Shown here: piece by piece, positions 44,878-53,812 of the stretch
Layout: every line of letters starts with the position of its first letter
Position numbering within the stretch: the first letter of the stretch is position 1
Source of the DNA: Acidobacteriota bacterium
GTDB lineage: Bacteria; Acidobacteriota; Vicinamibacteria; Vicinamibacterales; UBA2999
Direction: 5' to 3'
DNA: 64,000 nt
Assembly: GCA_947482665.1 (NCBI GenBank)
Contig: CANKJK010000008.1
Span: 62,001-126,000 of the forward strand
Made by a program: the position numbers and the translations under genes
Notes under the pieces: model-generated
Seen by the model: the letters and a program-made list of their open reading frames with translations, nothing else
What the model was told of the DNA's origin: nothing
Databases searched by the model: none

Positions 44878-45777
44878 GTGGATGAACAGACGCCGGTGCA
44901 TCAGCCCGTCATGGTTGCTGAAGTGCTCGAGTGGCTCGCGCCAGAACGTGGCGGGCTGTTCGTGGACGGTACCCTTGGGCTGGGCGGACACACCCGGGCA
45001 ATGCTTGAAGCGGGAGCGGCGCGCGTGATCGGCTTCGATCGCGACCCCTCGGCGCTTGCCCTGGCGACCGCCAATCTCGCGCCGCTCGCCGGCCGTGTGC
45101 AGTGTCTCCACTCGGATTACCGGGACGCCCCCGCCTGCCTCGACGCCCTCGGCGTCGCGCACATCGATGGCGCCCTGCTCGACCTCGGCGTCTCCTCCAT
45201 GCAGCTTGATGCGCCAGACCGCGGGTTCAGCTTCCGCCGCGACGAGCCGCTGGACATGCGGATGGACCAGACCAGCGGTCCGTCGGCCGCCGAGATCCTT
45301 CGGACGATCGACGAGGAACCGCTCGCCGACGCCATCTACCAGTTCGGCGAGGAACGGCACTCGCGGCGGGTCGCCCGCGCCATCGTGCGGCAGCGGGAGC
45401 TGGCGCCCATTGACACGACGGGCCGCCTTGCCGAGATCGTTCGCCGCGCCGTACCGCATCGCGGGTATCAGCGCATCGATCCGGCGACCCGGACCTTCCA
45501 GGGGCTGCGCATCTTCGTCAACCGTGAACTCGATGGGCTGGATGCGGCGCTCCGGGCCTTCATGGGCCGGTTGTCCGCTGGCGGCCGGCTGGTGGTGATC
45601 TCGTTTCACTCCCTCGAAGACCGCATCGTGAAGCACACGTTCCGTGCCATGGCGGCCGACGAGACCGCGGGCGTGCAGGTGCTGACGAAGCGGCCGATCA
45701 CGGCCGGGGATGACGAACTGGCGCGAAACCCGCGCGCGCGGAGTGCCAAGCTCCGTGCCGCCATGCGAGTGGGGTAA
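44878..45777 (+). CDS. rsmH: 16S rRNA m4C1402 methyltransferase RsmH
   Basis: A 299-residue SAM-dependent enzyme that methylates N4 of C1402 in 16S rRNA (formerly MraW). PVMVAEVLEWL opens the protein; DGTLGLGGHTRAML is the SAM site; ALLDLGVSSMQLDAPDRGFSF and TFQGLRIFVNREL are strongly conserved. ISFHSLEDRIVKHTF near the end is the family's hallmark. The start is GTG 44878 in the usual dcw position, four bases before the ftsL start codon at its far end. Confidence 0.96.
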   Translation: MDEQTPVHQPVMVAEVLEWLAPERGGLFVDGTLGLGGHTRAMLEAGAARVIGFDRDPSALALATANLAPLAGRVQCLHSDYRDAPACLDALGVAHIDGALLDLGVSSMQLDAPDRGFSFRRDEPLDMRMDQTSGPSAAEILRTIDEEPLADAIYQFGEERHSRRVARAIVRQRELAPIDTTGRLAEIVRRAVPHRGYQRIDPATRTFQGLRIFVNRELDGLDAALRAFMGRLSAGGRLVVISFHSLEDRIVKHTFRAMAADETAGVQVLTKRPITAGDDELARNPRARSAKLRAAMRVG

Positions 45778-45781
45778 CCCG

Positions 45782-46174
45782 ATGGCTACTGGCGCATTTG
45801 AATTCGTCATCAAGAAGGACGTTCGCAATAACCCCATCGTTCGCGAGGTGGATCAGAAGCGACATCGCGAGATGTGGCGGGCGATCGTCATCGGTGGCAT
45901 CGTCGTCGGCGCGCTGCTCTTCTCCGCATGGCAGCACTTCGAGTTGATCCGGCACGGGTACCGGATCGAAGCCATGCAGCGGGAGCGGCTCGTGCAGGAC
46001 GAGATCAACCGCCACCTCCGCCTGGAAATTGAGAGCCTCCGGTCACCGGCCCGCATCGAGAAGCTCGCGACCGAGCGTCTCCAGATGGTGGCGCCAGGCC
46101 CGGGAGATGCGTCCGTGGTGGAGCGCGTCACGTCGGCGCCTCCGCCGCCCCGTTCCATCGTCGCGCGCCGGTAG
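45782..46174 (+). CDS. ftsL: Cell-division protein FtsL
   Basis: A 130-residue single-pass membrane protein at the usual FtsL position between rsmH and ftsI. A cytoplasmic tail of about 34 residues, a helix (about 37-56, IVIGGIVVGALLFSAW), then a coiled-coil-like segment with QRERLVQDEINRHLRLEIE and PARIEKLATERLQM. FtsL proteins vary in sequence, so the call rests on topology, size and position. The start is ATG 45782. It should join FtsB and FtsQ in the divisome. Confidence 0.88.
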   Translation: MATGAFEFVIKKDVRNNPIVREVDQKRHREMWRAIVIGGIVVGALLFSAWQHFELIRHGYRIEAMQRERLVQDEINRHLRLEIESLRSPARIEKLATERLQMVAPGPGDASVVERVTSAPPPPRSIVARR

Positions 46175-46182
46175 ACCCGCCC

Positions 46183-48195
46183 GTGACCGACCCCGCTCTC
46201 CATCGCTGGCGTCCGACGCTGAAGCGCCGCGTGCTCGTCACGGCGGCCTGCTTCCTGCTGTGGGCGGTCGGCATCGAGTCGCGGCTGGTCTATCTCCAGG
46301 TGTTCCAGCACGACGAGCTGGTGGCCCGCGCCGAACGTCAGCAACTGCGCACGGTGCCATCGCCCGCGAAGCGAGGCGACATCCTCGACCGCAACGGCCG
46401 GGTGCTGGCAGCCAGTGCCGACGTGGACTCCCTTTACGCGGTGCCCCCCGAAGTCGCCGACCCGGCGGCCACTGCCGGCGCGCTTTGCAGCGCTCTGCAC
46501 GACTGCAGCGATGCCGAACGCAAGGACATCGAGGACCGGCTCCACCGCCGGAAGCCGTTCGTCTACATCCGTCGGCAGATCACGCCCGCGCAGGCCGCCG
46601 CCGTGGCCGACCTGCAGCTCGAAGGTATCGGGTTCATGCGAGAGAGCCGCCGCTTCTATCCGAAGCGCGAACTGGCGGCGCATCTCATCGGATACGTGGG
46701 ACAGGAGAGCGACGGCCTGGCCGGGCTCGAGTCCACCTACGACTCCCTGGTCAAAGGTCGCGCCGGGACGGTGCTCGTCCAGACCGACGCGCACCGGAAG
46801 GCGTTCAGCCGGGTCGAACGTCCGCCAACGGCGGGGGCATCGCTCGAGCTCACCATTGACGAGTACCTGCAGCACGTCGCCGAGCGGGAGCTGCGGGCGG
46901 GCGTCGAGTGGGCCGGCGCCGCGGGTGGCTCCGCCGTGGTGATGGACCCGCACACAGGCGAGATACTCGCGCTGGCGAATTACCCGACGTTCAACCCGAA
47001 CATGTTCCGCGAGTTCTCCGACGTCCAGCGCCGCAACCGCGCCATCCAGGACCTCTACGAACCCGGATCCACCTTCAAGATCGTGACGGCGAGCGCCGCG
47101 CTCGAGGAGAAGCTCCTCACGCCGGACACGCCGATCGAGACGAGCCCCGGCGTCATCCGCTTCGGCTCTCGCGTCATCGACGAAGACAAGCACCACAACT
47201 ACGGGCTGCTCTCGTTCACGGACGTGATCGTCAAGTCGAGCAACGTCGGCGCCATCAAGATCGGGCTGAAGGTGGGGGCCGGGCGCATGAGCGACTTCGT
47301 GCAGCGGTTCGGCTTTGGCCGTCCCTCCTCGCCGGACTTCAAGGCCGAGAGCCGCGGCATTGTCTGGTCGGCGGAGCGGCTGACCGACAGCGCGCTCGCC
47401 TCCGTGTCGATGGGCTATCAGGTCGGCGTGACGCCGCTGCAGATGGCGGCGGCCGTGAGCGTGGTGGCCAATGGCGGGTCGCTCATGGAGCCGCGTGTCG
47501 TGCGCGCGGTTATCCGCGACGGCCACCGTCTGCCCGTGCCGCGGCGGGCGCTGCGCCGGGTGGTGAATCCGGAGACGGCCCTGGAACTGGCCAACATCAT
47601 GGAAGCCGTCGTTGAGCGCGGCACCGGCACCAAGTCGAGGGTGGCGGGCTACTCCGTGGCCGGCAAGACCGGCACGGCCCAGAAGGTCGTCAACGGCCGC
47701 TACTCGAACACCGACTACAACGTCTCGTTCGTCGGCTTCGTGCCCACGCGGCAACCGACCTACACCATCGTGGTGGTCGTCGACTCCCCGCATGGTGTGC
47801 CGCCCTACGGCGGCACCGTGGCCGCGCCGATCTTCAGCCGGATCGCGGATGCGGCGCTGCGTCACGGTGGGGTGTCCCCTTCGGTGGATCCCGCTCCGCC
47901 AATCCTGGTCACGGGCGACGGTCCCCGGTTGCCGGAACCCGCGCCCACGCCGGCCATTGTTTCTATTAGTCATCCGGGACCGAGCGGCGTGTCCGTGGTG
48001 CCGGATCTGCGCGGGTTGAGCGGACGCGAGGCCGTGCGGACGCTCGCTCGCCTTGGACTCTCGGTGCAGATGCACGGCAGCGGCGCGGTCGTGCGCCAGA
48101 CACCCGAACCGGGTGAGCCGGTGGAGCGTGGTGGCGGATCCTCCGTGTGGCTGGAGCGCCAGCCGGGACTGACGGCCCTGGGACCGCACCCATGA
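46183..48195 (+). CDS. ftsI: Septal peptidoglycan transpeptidase FtsI (PBP3) with PASTA domain
   Basis: A 670-residue penicillin-binding protein that cross-links septal peptidoglycan. It has a cytoplasmic tail, one helix (about 16-33), the PBP dimerisation domain (KRGDILDRNGRVLA onward) and the transpeptidase domain. Active-site motifs are STFK (Ser296-Lys299), SSN (352-354) and KTG (495-497). After about residue 600 comes a single PASTA-like domain (VVPDLRGLSGREAVRTLARL, then GLSVQ), which often binds muropeptides or beta-lactams. The start is GTG 46183, eight bases after ftsL, and its end overlaps murE (ATGA). Confidence 0.96.
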   Translation: MTDPALHRWRPTLKRRVLVTAACFLLWAVGIESRLVYLQVFQHDELVARAERQQLRTVPSPAKRGDILDRNGRVLAASADVDSLYAVPPEVADPAATAGALCSALHDCSDAERKDIEDRLHRRKPFVYIRRQITPAQAAAVADLQLEGIGFMRESRRFYPKRELAAHLIGYVGQESDGLAGLESTYDSLVKGRAGTVLVQTDAHRKAFSRVERPPTAGASLELTIDEYLQHVAERELRAGVEWAGAAGGSAVVMDPHTGEILALANYPTFNPNMFREFSDVQRRNRAIQDLYEPGSTFKIVTASAALEEKLLTPDTPIETSPGVIRFGSRVIDEDKHHNYGLLSFTDVIVKSSNVGAIKIGLKVGAGRMSDFVQRFGFGRPSSPDFKAESRGIVWSAERLTDSALASVSMGYQVGVTPLQMAAAVSVVANGGSLMEPRVVRAVIRDGHRLPVPRRALRRVVNPETALELANIMEAVVERGTGTKSRVAGYSVAGKTGTAQKVVNGRYSNTDYNVSFVGFVPTRQPTYTIVVVVDSPHGVPPYGGTVAAPIFSRIADAALRHGGVSPSVDPAPPILVTGDGPRLPEPAPTPAIVSISHPGPSGVSVVPDLRGLSGREAVRTLARLGLSVQMHGSGAVVRQTPEPGEPVERGGGSSVWLERQPGLTALGPHP

Positions 48196-49694
48196 CGGTT
48201 GCCGAGCTTCTGCAGGCTGTTCCGGCGGCGACGGTCCATCGGGCAGGGAGTGCTCCCGGCCTGACGGTGCCCGTCACCGGCGTGGCGTATGACTCGCGGC
48301 GCGTGCGCCCGGGCGACGTCTTCGTGGCGCTGCGCGGACTGAAGGACGACGGCACCCGCTATACCGATCAGGCGATCGCCGCCGGGGCTGTCTGCGTCAT
48401 CGCCGAGACGCCCGCGCCGGAAGGCGTCGCCGTGCCCTGGCAGACCGTTGATGACGCCCGAGTGGCGCTCGCGCTGGCTTCCGGACGCGTGTTCGGAGAC
48501 CCGAGCCAGGAGCTGCTCCTCGTCGGCATCACCGGCACCAACGGCAAGACCACGACGAGTCACGTGCTGGCCTCCATCTTCGAGGCGGCGGGCATTCCGT
48601 GCGGACTGATGGGCACGGTGGCCTATCGGATCGGCAGCGTCGAGGAACCCGCCACGCGCACCACGCCGGAAGCGCCAGACCTGCAGGCGCTGCTGCGCCG
48701 GATGGTGACGGCCGGGGCAGGCGCCTGCGTCATGGAGGTCTCCTCCCACGCGCTGGCGCTGCATCGCGTGCACGGCCTGCACTTCGCGGCGGCCGGCTTT
48801 ACGAACCTGACGCGCGATCATCTCGACTTCCACGGCAGCATGGAGGCCTACTTCGAGGCGAAGAAGGGACTCTTCACGCGTCTCTCGCCGGGCACGCCGG
48901 CCGTCGTGAATCTCGACGACCCCTCGGGCGCGGCGCTGGTGGGCGTCGGCGGCCGGGCTGTGACCTATGCCGTGGATGCGCCTGCTGATGTGCGGCCTCT
49001 GTCTGTGTCGCAGTCGCTGGCCGGACTGACCTTCGATGCGGTGACGCCGCATGGCATCGTGCACGTGCAGTCGCGGCTGGTCGGCCGCGGCAATCTCTAT
49101 AACCTTCTCTGCGCGATCGGACTGGCGACGGAGGTGGGTCTGACACCTGGCGCGATCGAGCGCGGGATCGCCGCGCTCACGGGCGTGCCTGGCCGCTTCG
49201 AACTGGTGTCGTCGGCGGAAGATCCGGTGTCCGTCGTGGTGGACTACGCGCACACGGATGACGCCCTGCGCCACCTGCTCGAGACGGCGCGTGCGCTGAC
49301 GACCGGGCGGGTCATCACCGTGTTCGGTTGCGGCGGGGATCGCGATCGGACGAAACGTCCGCTGATGGGTCTGGTGGCCACGCGTCTCAGCGACCTCACG
49401 ATTGTGACCTCCGACAACCCGCGCAGCGAGGACCCGGCGCGCATCGTGGAGGAGATCCTGCTCGGTACGGGGAGCGGGTCCCGTGGAGGGGTGGTCCGGA
49501 CGGTGCTCGACCGCCGCGCCGCCATCGACGAAGCCATCACGGCCGCGCGGCCAGGCGACCTCGTGCTGGTCGTCGGCAAGGGCCACGAGAAGACGCAGGA
49601 GCAGGGCGGCGTCACGACGCCCTTTGACGATGTGGCCGTGTCACGTGAGGCCCTGTCGGCGCGGCGCGTCCACGCCCGGGTGATCCGCGGATGA
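48192..49694 (+). CDS. murE: UDP-MurNAc-L-Ala-D-Glu ligase MurE, meso-diaminopimelate type
   Basis: A 500-residue cytoplasmic Mur ligase that adds the third peptide residue to the peptidoglycan precursor. The ATP site is GITGTNGKTTTSH, with the central signature FTNLTRDHLDFHG. The amino-acid selectivity motif reads TSDNPRSEDP, which in this family specifies meso-diaminopimelate rather than lysine. The start ATG 48192 overlaps the ftsI stop (ATGA), and its own stop overlaps murF (ATGA). Confidence 0.96.
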   Translation: MTVAELLQAVPAATVHRAGSAPGLTVPVTGVAYDSRRVRPGDVFVALRGLKDDGTRYTDQAIAAGAVCVIAETPAPEGVAVPWQTVDDARVALALASGRVFGDPSQELLLVGITGTNGKTTTSHVLASIFEAAGIPCGLMGTVAYRIGSVEEPATRTTPEAPDLQALLRRMVTAGAGACVMEVSSHALALHRVHGLHFAAAGFTNLTRDHLDFHGSMEAYFEAKKGLFTRLSPGTPAVVNLDDPSGAALVGVGGRAVTYAVDAPADVRPLSVSQSLAGLTFDAVTPHGIVHVQSRLVGRGNLYNLLCAIGLATEVGLTPGAIERGIAALTGVPGRFELVSSAEDPVSVVVDYAHTDDALRHLLETARALTTGRVITVFGCGGDRDRTKRPLMGLVATRLSDLTIVTSDNPRSEDPARIVEEILLGTGSGSRGGVVRTVLDRRAAIDEAITAARPGDLVLVVGKGHEKTQEQGGVTTPFDDVAVSREALSARRVHARVIRG

Positions 49695-51085
49695 CGATGC
49701 CCGCGCTCACCGCCGGCTGGATGGCCGGAGCCACCGGCGGCCGCCTCCTGTGCGGCGACGCCGCCTGTGCCGTCGGCGCCATCGTGGCTGACACGCGGCG
49801 GATCGAGGCCGGCGACTTCTTCGTCGCCCTTCGCGGGCCGCGTTTCGACGGCCATGCCTTCGCCGGCGTTGCGCGCGATGCTGGTGCGGCCGGTGCGCTC
49901 GTGGACACGGCCTACGGCGGTCCGCTCTGGGGCGCCATCGTGCAAGTGGACGACACGACCGCCGGCCTGCAGCGGTTGGCACACGCGGTGCGCGTGGCCT
50001 CGGGCGCACGCGTGGTCGCCATCACCGGCAGCGCCGGGAAGACCACGACCAAGGACGCCATCGCAACGCTGCTCGGCCTGCGCCACGGTGTCGTGAAGAA
50101 CATCGGCAATCTGAACAACCACATCGGGCTGCCGCTCTCCCTGCTTCAGCTGCGCACCAATCCCGAGATGGCCGTGATGGAACTCGGCATGAACCACGCC
50201 GGCGAGATTCGCCAGCTCGTGGCGATCGCCGAGCCGGACGCCCGGGTCTGGACGAATGTGGGTGACGCCCACCTCGGCTTCTTCGACTCGCCCGATGCCA
50301 TCGCGGACGCGAAGGCCGAGATCCTGGAAGGCGCCGGATCCGGCGCGGTGCTCATCTGCAACGCCGACGATGCCCGGGTGATGGCGCGTGTCGGCGGCTT
50401 TCCTGGGCGCACGATCACGTTTGGCCTCTCCGCGGGTGCGACCGTCAGGGCCGGACAGGTCGAGGAGCTCGGCGTGGCCGGCACGCGCGCCCGGCTTGTG
50501 ACGCCGGCCGGCACCTGCGACGTCGAGACCGCCCTCATCGGTCGGGGGAATCTCCTCAACGTGCTGGCGGCGGTGGCCACCGCACTGGAGTTCGGCATCC
50601 CGCTGTCGGCGATTCCCGACGGGGTTCGGGCGCTCAGGCCGGCGGACCATCGCGGCGTCGTGCACCGGCTGTCCTCCGGCGCCGTGCTCATCGACGACTC
50701 CTACAACTCAAGTCCAAGCGCGCTCCGTCTGGCGCTCGACACGGTCGCCCGCGAACCGCACGCGCGCCGCCGTATTGCCGTGCTGGGCGAGATGCTGGAG
50801 CTCGGCGGGCAGACGACCGCGATGCATGCAGCGTGCGGCCGCGCGGCTGCCGAAGCCGGCCTGGACCGCCTGGTGGCGGTGGGAGGACCCGCCGCCCTGG
50901 CTCTGGCGACCGCGGCGATGGCCGCGGGCCTACCGGCCTCCCACGTGGACTACGTCGCGACCAGCGCCGAGGCGGCCTCGCTTCTGGAGGGCACGCTCGG
51001 CGAGGGTGACCTCGTCCTGGTGAAAGGGTCCCGCGGCATCGGGACGGATCTCGTCGTGACGACGCTTCTCGGAGGGCAGGGCTGA
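49691..51085 (+). CDS. murF: UDP-MurNAc-tripeptide:D-Ala-D-Ala ligase MurF
   Basis: A 464-residue Mur ligase that joins D-alanyl-D-alanine to the tripeptide. The ATP site is AITGSAGKTTTKDAI; NIGNLNNHIGLPLSLL and VMELGMNHAGEI are MurF signatures. IDDSYNSSPSALRLAL and VLGEMLELG are near the end. The start is ATG 49691 (ATGA overlap). The stop shares one base with the mraY start (TGATG). Confidence 0.96.
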   Translation: MTMPALTAGWMAGATGGRLLCGDAACAVGAIVADTRRIEAGDFFVALRGPRFDGHAFAGVARDAGAAGALVDTAYGGPLWGAIVQVDDTTAGLQRLAHAVRVASGARVVAITGSAGKTTTKDAIATLLGLRHGVVKNIGNLNNHIGLPLSLLQLRTNPEMAVMELGMNHAGEIRQLVAIAEPDARVWTNVGDAHLGFFDSPDAIADAKAEILEGAGSGAVLICNADDARVMARVGGFPGRTITFGLSAGATVRAGQVEELGVAGTRARLVTPAGTCDVETALIGRGNLLNVLAAVATALEFGIPLSAIPDGVRALRPADHRGVVHRLSSGAVLIDDSYNSSPSALRLALDTVAREPHARRRIAVLGEMLELGGQTTAMHAACGRAAAEAGLDRLVAVGGPAALALATAAMAAGLPASHVDYVATSAEAASLLEGTLGEGDLVLVKGSRGIGTDLVVTTLLGGQG

Positions 51086-52179
51086 TGCTGTATTACCTGC
51101 TGCTCGCGCTGCGCGACACGATCGGGCCCCTGAACGTCGTGCGCTACATCACGTTCCGCACGGCCGCGGCCAGCCTCTCGGCGCTGGCGCTGAGCCTGGT
51201 GTTCGGCCCGCCAATGATCCGCAAGCTCCGCGATTTCCGCGTGGGGCAGATCATCCGGCAGGAAGGCCCCGAGTCGCACCGGGCGAAAGCGGGGACGCCC
51301 ACGATGGGCGGGCTCCTGATCCTGGCCTGCGCGATCCTGCCGACCGTTCTGTGGGCCGATCCCGCCAACCCGTACGTCTGGATCGCGATTGGGTCGACGT
51401 TGGGCTTTGGCGCGGTGGGTTTTGCCGACGACTATCTGAAGCTCACCCGCAAGTCGCATCACGGGCTCATCCCACGCTACAAGATGGGCGGACAGCTGAT
51501 CGTGGCGCTGCTGGTCGGCGTCGCGGTGCTGCTGCTCTCGAAGGAGAACCCGCCGCTCTACAACACGCGGCTGATCTTTCCGTTCCTCAAGAACTGGATC
51601 CCCGACCTCGGCTGGGGGTATGTGCCGTTCGCGATGTTCGTCCTGGTGGCCTGGTCGAACGCCGTGAATCTGACCGACGGCCTTGACGGCCTTGCCATCA
51701 GCACGTTCGCGGTGGCCGCTGCCACCTTCACCGCGCTCGCCTATGTCACCGGGCACCGCGAGCTGGCCGACTATCTGCTGATCGTCCGCTTCCCGCCGGC
51801 CGGCGAGCTGACCATCTTCTGCGGCGCGTTGGTGGGCGCCTCGCTCGGATTCCTCTGGTACAACGCGCATCCCGCCGAGGTGTTCATGGGCGACGTGGGG
51901 TCGCTCGCACTGGGCGGTGCATTGGCCACCGTGGCGATCCTCATCAAGCAGGAGATCCTGCTCGTCATCGTCGGCGGAGTCTTCGTCATCGAGGCGGCGT
52001 CGGTGGTGCTGCAGGTCGGCTACTTCAAGTATTCGGGCGGCAAGCGGCTCTTCCTGATGTCGCCCATCCATCACCACTTCGAGAAGCTTGGGTGGGCGGA
52101 GCCGAAGATCATCACGCGCTTCCTGATCGTCGCCGTGGTCTTCGCGCTGTTCAGCCTCACCACCTTGAAACTCCGATGA
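51085..52179 (+). CDS. mraY: Phospho-MurNAc-pentapeptide transferase MraY
   Basis: A 364-residue ten-helix membrane enzyme that makes lipid I from UDP-MurNAc-pentapeptide and undecaprenyl phosphate. Signatures: AGTPTMGGLLIL, FADDYLKLTRKSHHGL, the catalytic NLTDGLDGLA, MGDVGSLALGG, and SPIHHHFEKLGW. The start is ATG 51085 with GGAGG eight bases upstream, located inside the end of murF. Confidence 0.97.
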   Translation: MLYYLLLALRDTIGPLNVVRYITFRTAAASLSALALSLVFGPPMIRKLRDFRVGQIIRQEGPESHRAKAGTPTMGGLLILACAILPTVLWADPANPYVWIAIGSTLGFGAVGFADDYLKLTRKSHHGLIPRYKMGGQLIVALLVGVAVLLLSKENPPLYNTRLIFPFLKNWIPDLGWGYVPFAMFVLVAWSNAVNLTDGLDGLAISTFAVAAATFTALAYVTGHRELADYLLIVRFPPAGELTIFCGALVGASLGFLWYNAHPAEVFMGDVGSLALGGALATVAILIKQEILLVIVGGVFVIEAASVVLQVGYFKYSGGKRLFLMSPIHHHFEKLGWAEPKIITRFLIVAVVFALFSLTTLKLR

Positions 52180-53537
52180 GCGAACTCTTCCAGGTGGCGG
52201 GACGGCGGGTGGTCGTGGTCGGAGCAGCGCGCAGTGGCGTGGCCGCGGCGGAGCTGCTTGCCCGGAAGGGCGCCCACGTGACGCTCTCGGAGGCGGCGCC
52301 GGCCATTGCCGAGGCCGAGCGCCTCCGTGCAGCCGGTATCGCCCTTGAAGTCGGCGGACATCGGGCGGCCACGTTCGCCTCAGCAGAACTGGTCGTGGTC
52401 AGCCCCGGCGTGCCGCCCCGGCAGCCGTTCCTGACCGCCGCGGCGGACCGTGGCGTGGAAGTCATCGGTGAACTCGAGCTGGCGTCGCGCTGGCTGCAGG
52501 GACCGGTCATCGCGATCACCGGGACGAAGGGCAAGTCGACCACCACCACGCTCATCGGCCGGATGCTGGAGGCCGCGGGCCGTGATGTGCTGGTGGGCGG
52601 CAACATCGGCGTGCCGCTCGCATCGCAGGTCGAGGCCTCGCGACCCGACGTGGTCCACGTCGTCGAAGTCAGCAGCTTCCAACTTGAGACGACCGTCCAT
52701 TTCAAGCCGTGGATTGCGGTGTGGCTCAACCTCGCGGATGACCACCTGGACCGTCACGCCTCACGGGCCACCTACGCCTCAGCCAAGGCCCGAATCTTCC
52801 GGAACCAGACGCCGGCGGATTGGGCGGTGGTCAACGCGCTGGATCCCGAGGTGGTGCGGCAGAGCGAAGGCGTCGCCGCGCGCCGGGTCTCCTTCGCCCT
52901 GACGCCCGTGGGCTCTGTCGGCGAGGCGCTGTTCACGATCGACGGTGGATGGGTGACGCGCCGGTCGGCCTCTGGCGCGGACCGATTGGTGCCGACGTCG
53001 GCCGTGGAACTGGCCGGCCGGCACATGTTGAACAACGTGCTGGCGGCCACGGCGGTCGCGACGATTGCCGGCCTGTCGAACGCCGCCATTCGTGAGGGCC
53101 TCTCTGGCTTCCGCGGACTTGAGCACGTGATGGAGCCCGTCGGTACGGTCGGCCGCGTGTCCTTCGTCAACGATTCCAAGGCGACCAATGTGGAATCCGC
53201 GGCCCGGTCGATCGAGTCCTTCACGGGCGTGGTGGCCATTATCGGCGGCCGGTTCAAGGGCGGCGATCTCCGGGAGTTGCGTGAACCCGTGCGGGAGCAC
53301 GCCGTCGGCGTCGTCGCCATCGGAGAGTCGGCACAACTGGTCAAGAACGCTGTCGGTGATCTCGTGCCCGTGAAGATGGCGTACTCGATGCGGGAGGCCG
53401 TTGAGGCGGCCTACGAACTGGTGCCTCCGGATGGCGTCGTGCTGCTCGCGCCGGCGTGCGCGAGCTTCGACTGGTTCAGCGATTACGCGGAACGCGGACG
53501 CGCGTTCAAGGAGGAGGTGGCGGCTCTCCGGGGTTGA
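52176..53537 (+). CDS. murD: UDP-MurNAc-L-alanine:D-glutamate ligase MurD
   Basis: A 453-residue Mur ligase that adds D-glutamate. The N-terminal Rossmann-like segment VVVVGAARSGVAAAELL binds the UDP part; the ATP site is AITGTKGKSTTTTLIG; HVVEVSSFQLE and NLADDHLDRH follow; FVNDSKATN and LLAPACASFDWFSDYAERG near the end complete the set. The start ATG 52176 overlaps mraY (ATGA). The palindromic element begins three bases after its stop, so the tight packing of the cluster breaks here. Confidence 0.96.
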   Translation: MSELFQVAGRRVVVVGAARSGVAAAELLARKGAHVTLSEAAPAIAEAERLRAAGIALEVGGHRAATFASAELVVVSPGVPPRQPFLTAAADRGVEVIGELELASRWLQGPVIAITGTKGKSTTTTLIGRMLEAAGRDVLVGGNIGVPLASQVEASRPDVVHVVEVSSFQLETTVHFKPWIAVWLNLADDHLDRHASRATYASAKARIFRNQTPADWAVVNALDPEVVRQSEGVAARRVSFALTPVGSVGEALFTIDGGWVTRRSASGADRLVPTSAVELAGRHMLNNVLAATAVATIAGLSNAAIREGLSGFRGLEHVMEPVGTVGRVSFVNDSKATNVESAARSIESFTGVVAIIGGRFKGGDLRELREPVREHAVGVVAIGESAQLVKNAVGDLVPVKMAYSMREAVEAAYELVPPDGVVLLAPACASFDWFSDYAERGRAFKEEVAALRG

Positions 53538-53540
53538 ACC

Positions 53541-53667
53541 GTGAGCAGTGAGCAGTCGTCAGTCGGCACGGCGCGAGAGGGAACCAACCGCTGGGAGCCC
53601 AGACTACCCCGGTCTGGGAGGATGGTGTCCCGCTCCACGGGCCGGCTGATGACTGCTGACCGCTCAC
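53541..53667. repeat. Palindromic element between murD and ftsW
   Basis: The ends GTGAGCAGTGAGCAGTCGTC at 53541 and GTGAGCGGTCAGCAGTCATC on the other strand at 53667 match at most positions. The arms continue through GGGAACCAACC-like sequence to a perfect inner hairpin CCCAGAC/GTCTGGG with a seven-base loop near the centre. The left end starts with a short tandem GTGAGCA. The rest of the 275-base gap (53668-53812) holds only the ftsW ribosome site and possibly a promoter I cannot place. Confidence 0.75.
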
Positions 53668-53812
53668 GATAGAACCACGGTCGCCGTGAGGTCCAGCGCT
53701 GGGTGTGTGCCCGGCGGATGAGCCTCGTCAGCCTGGTCCGGAAGGTCATTTTCCCGGGCCAGACAGTGTGTCGGTTCGAACGGTCGGGAACTGTAGGGGG
53801 GACGGAGATTTC

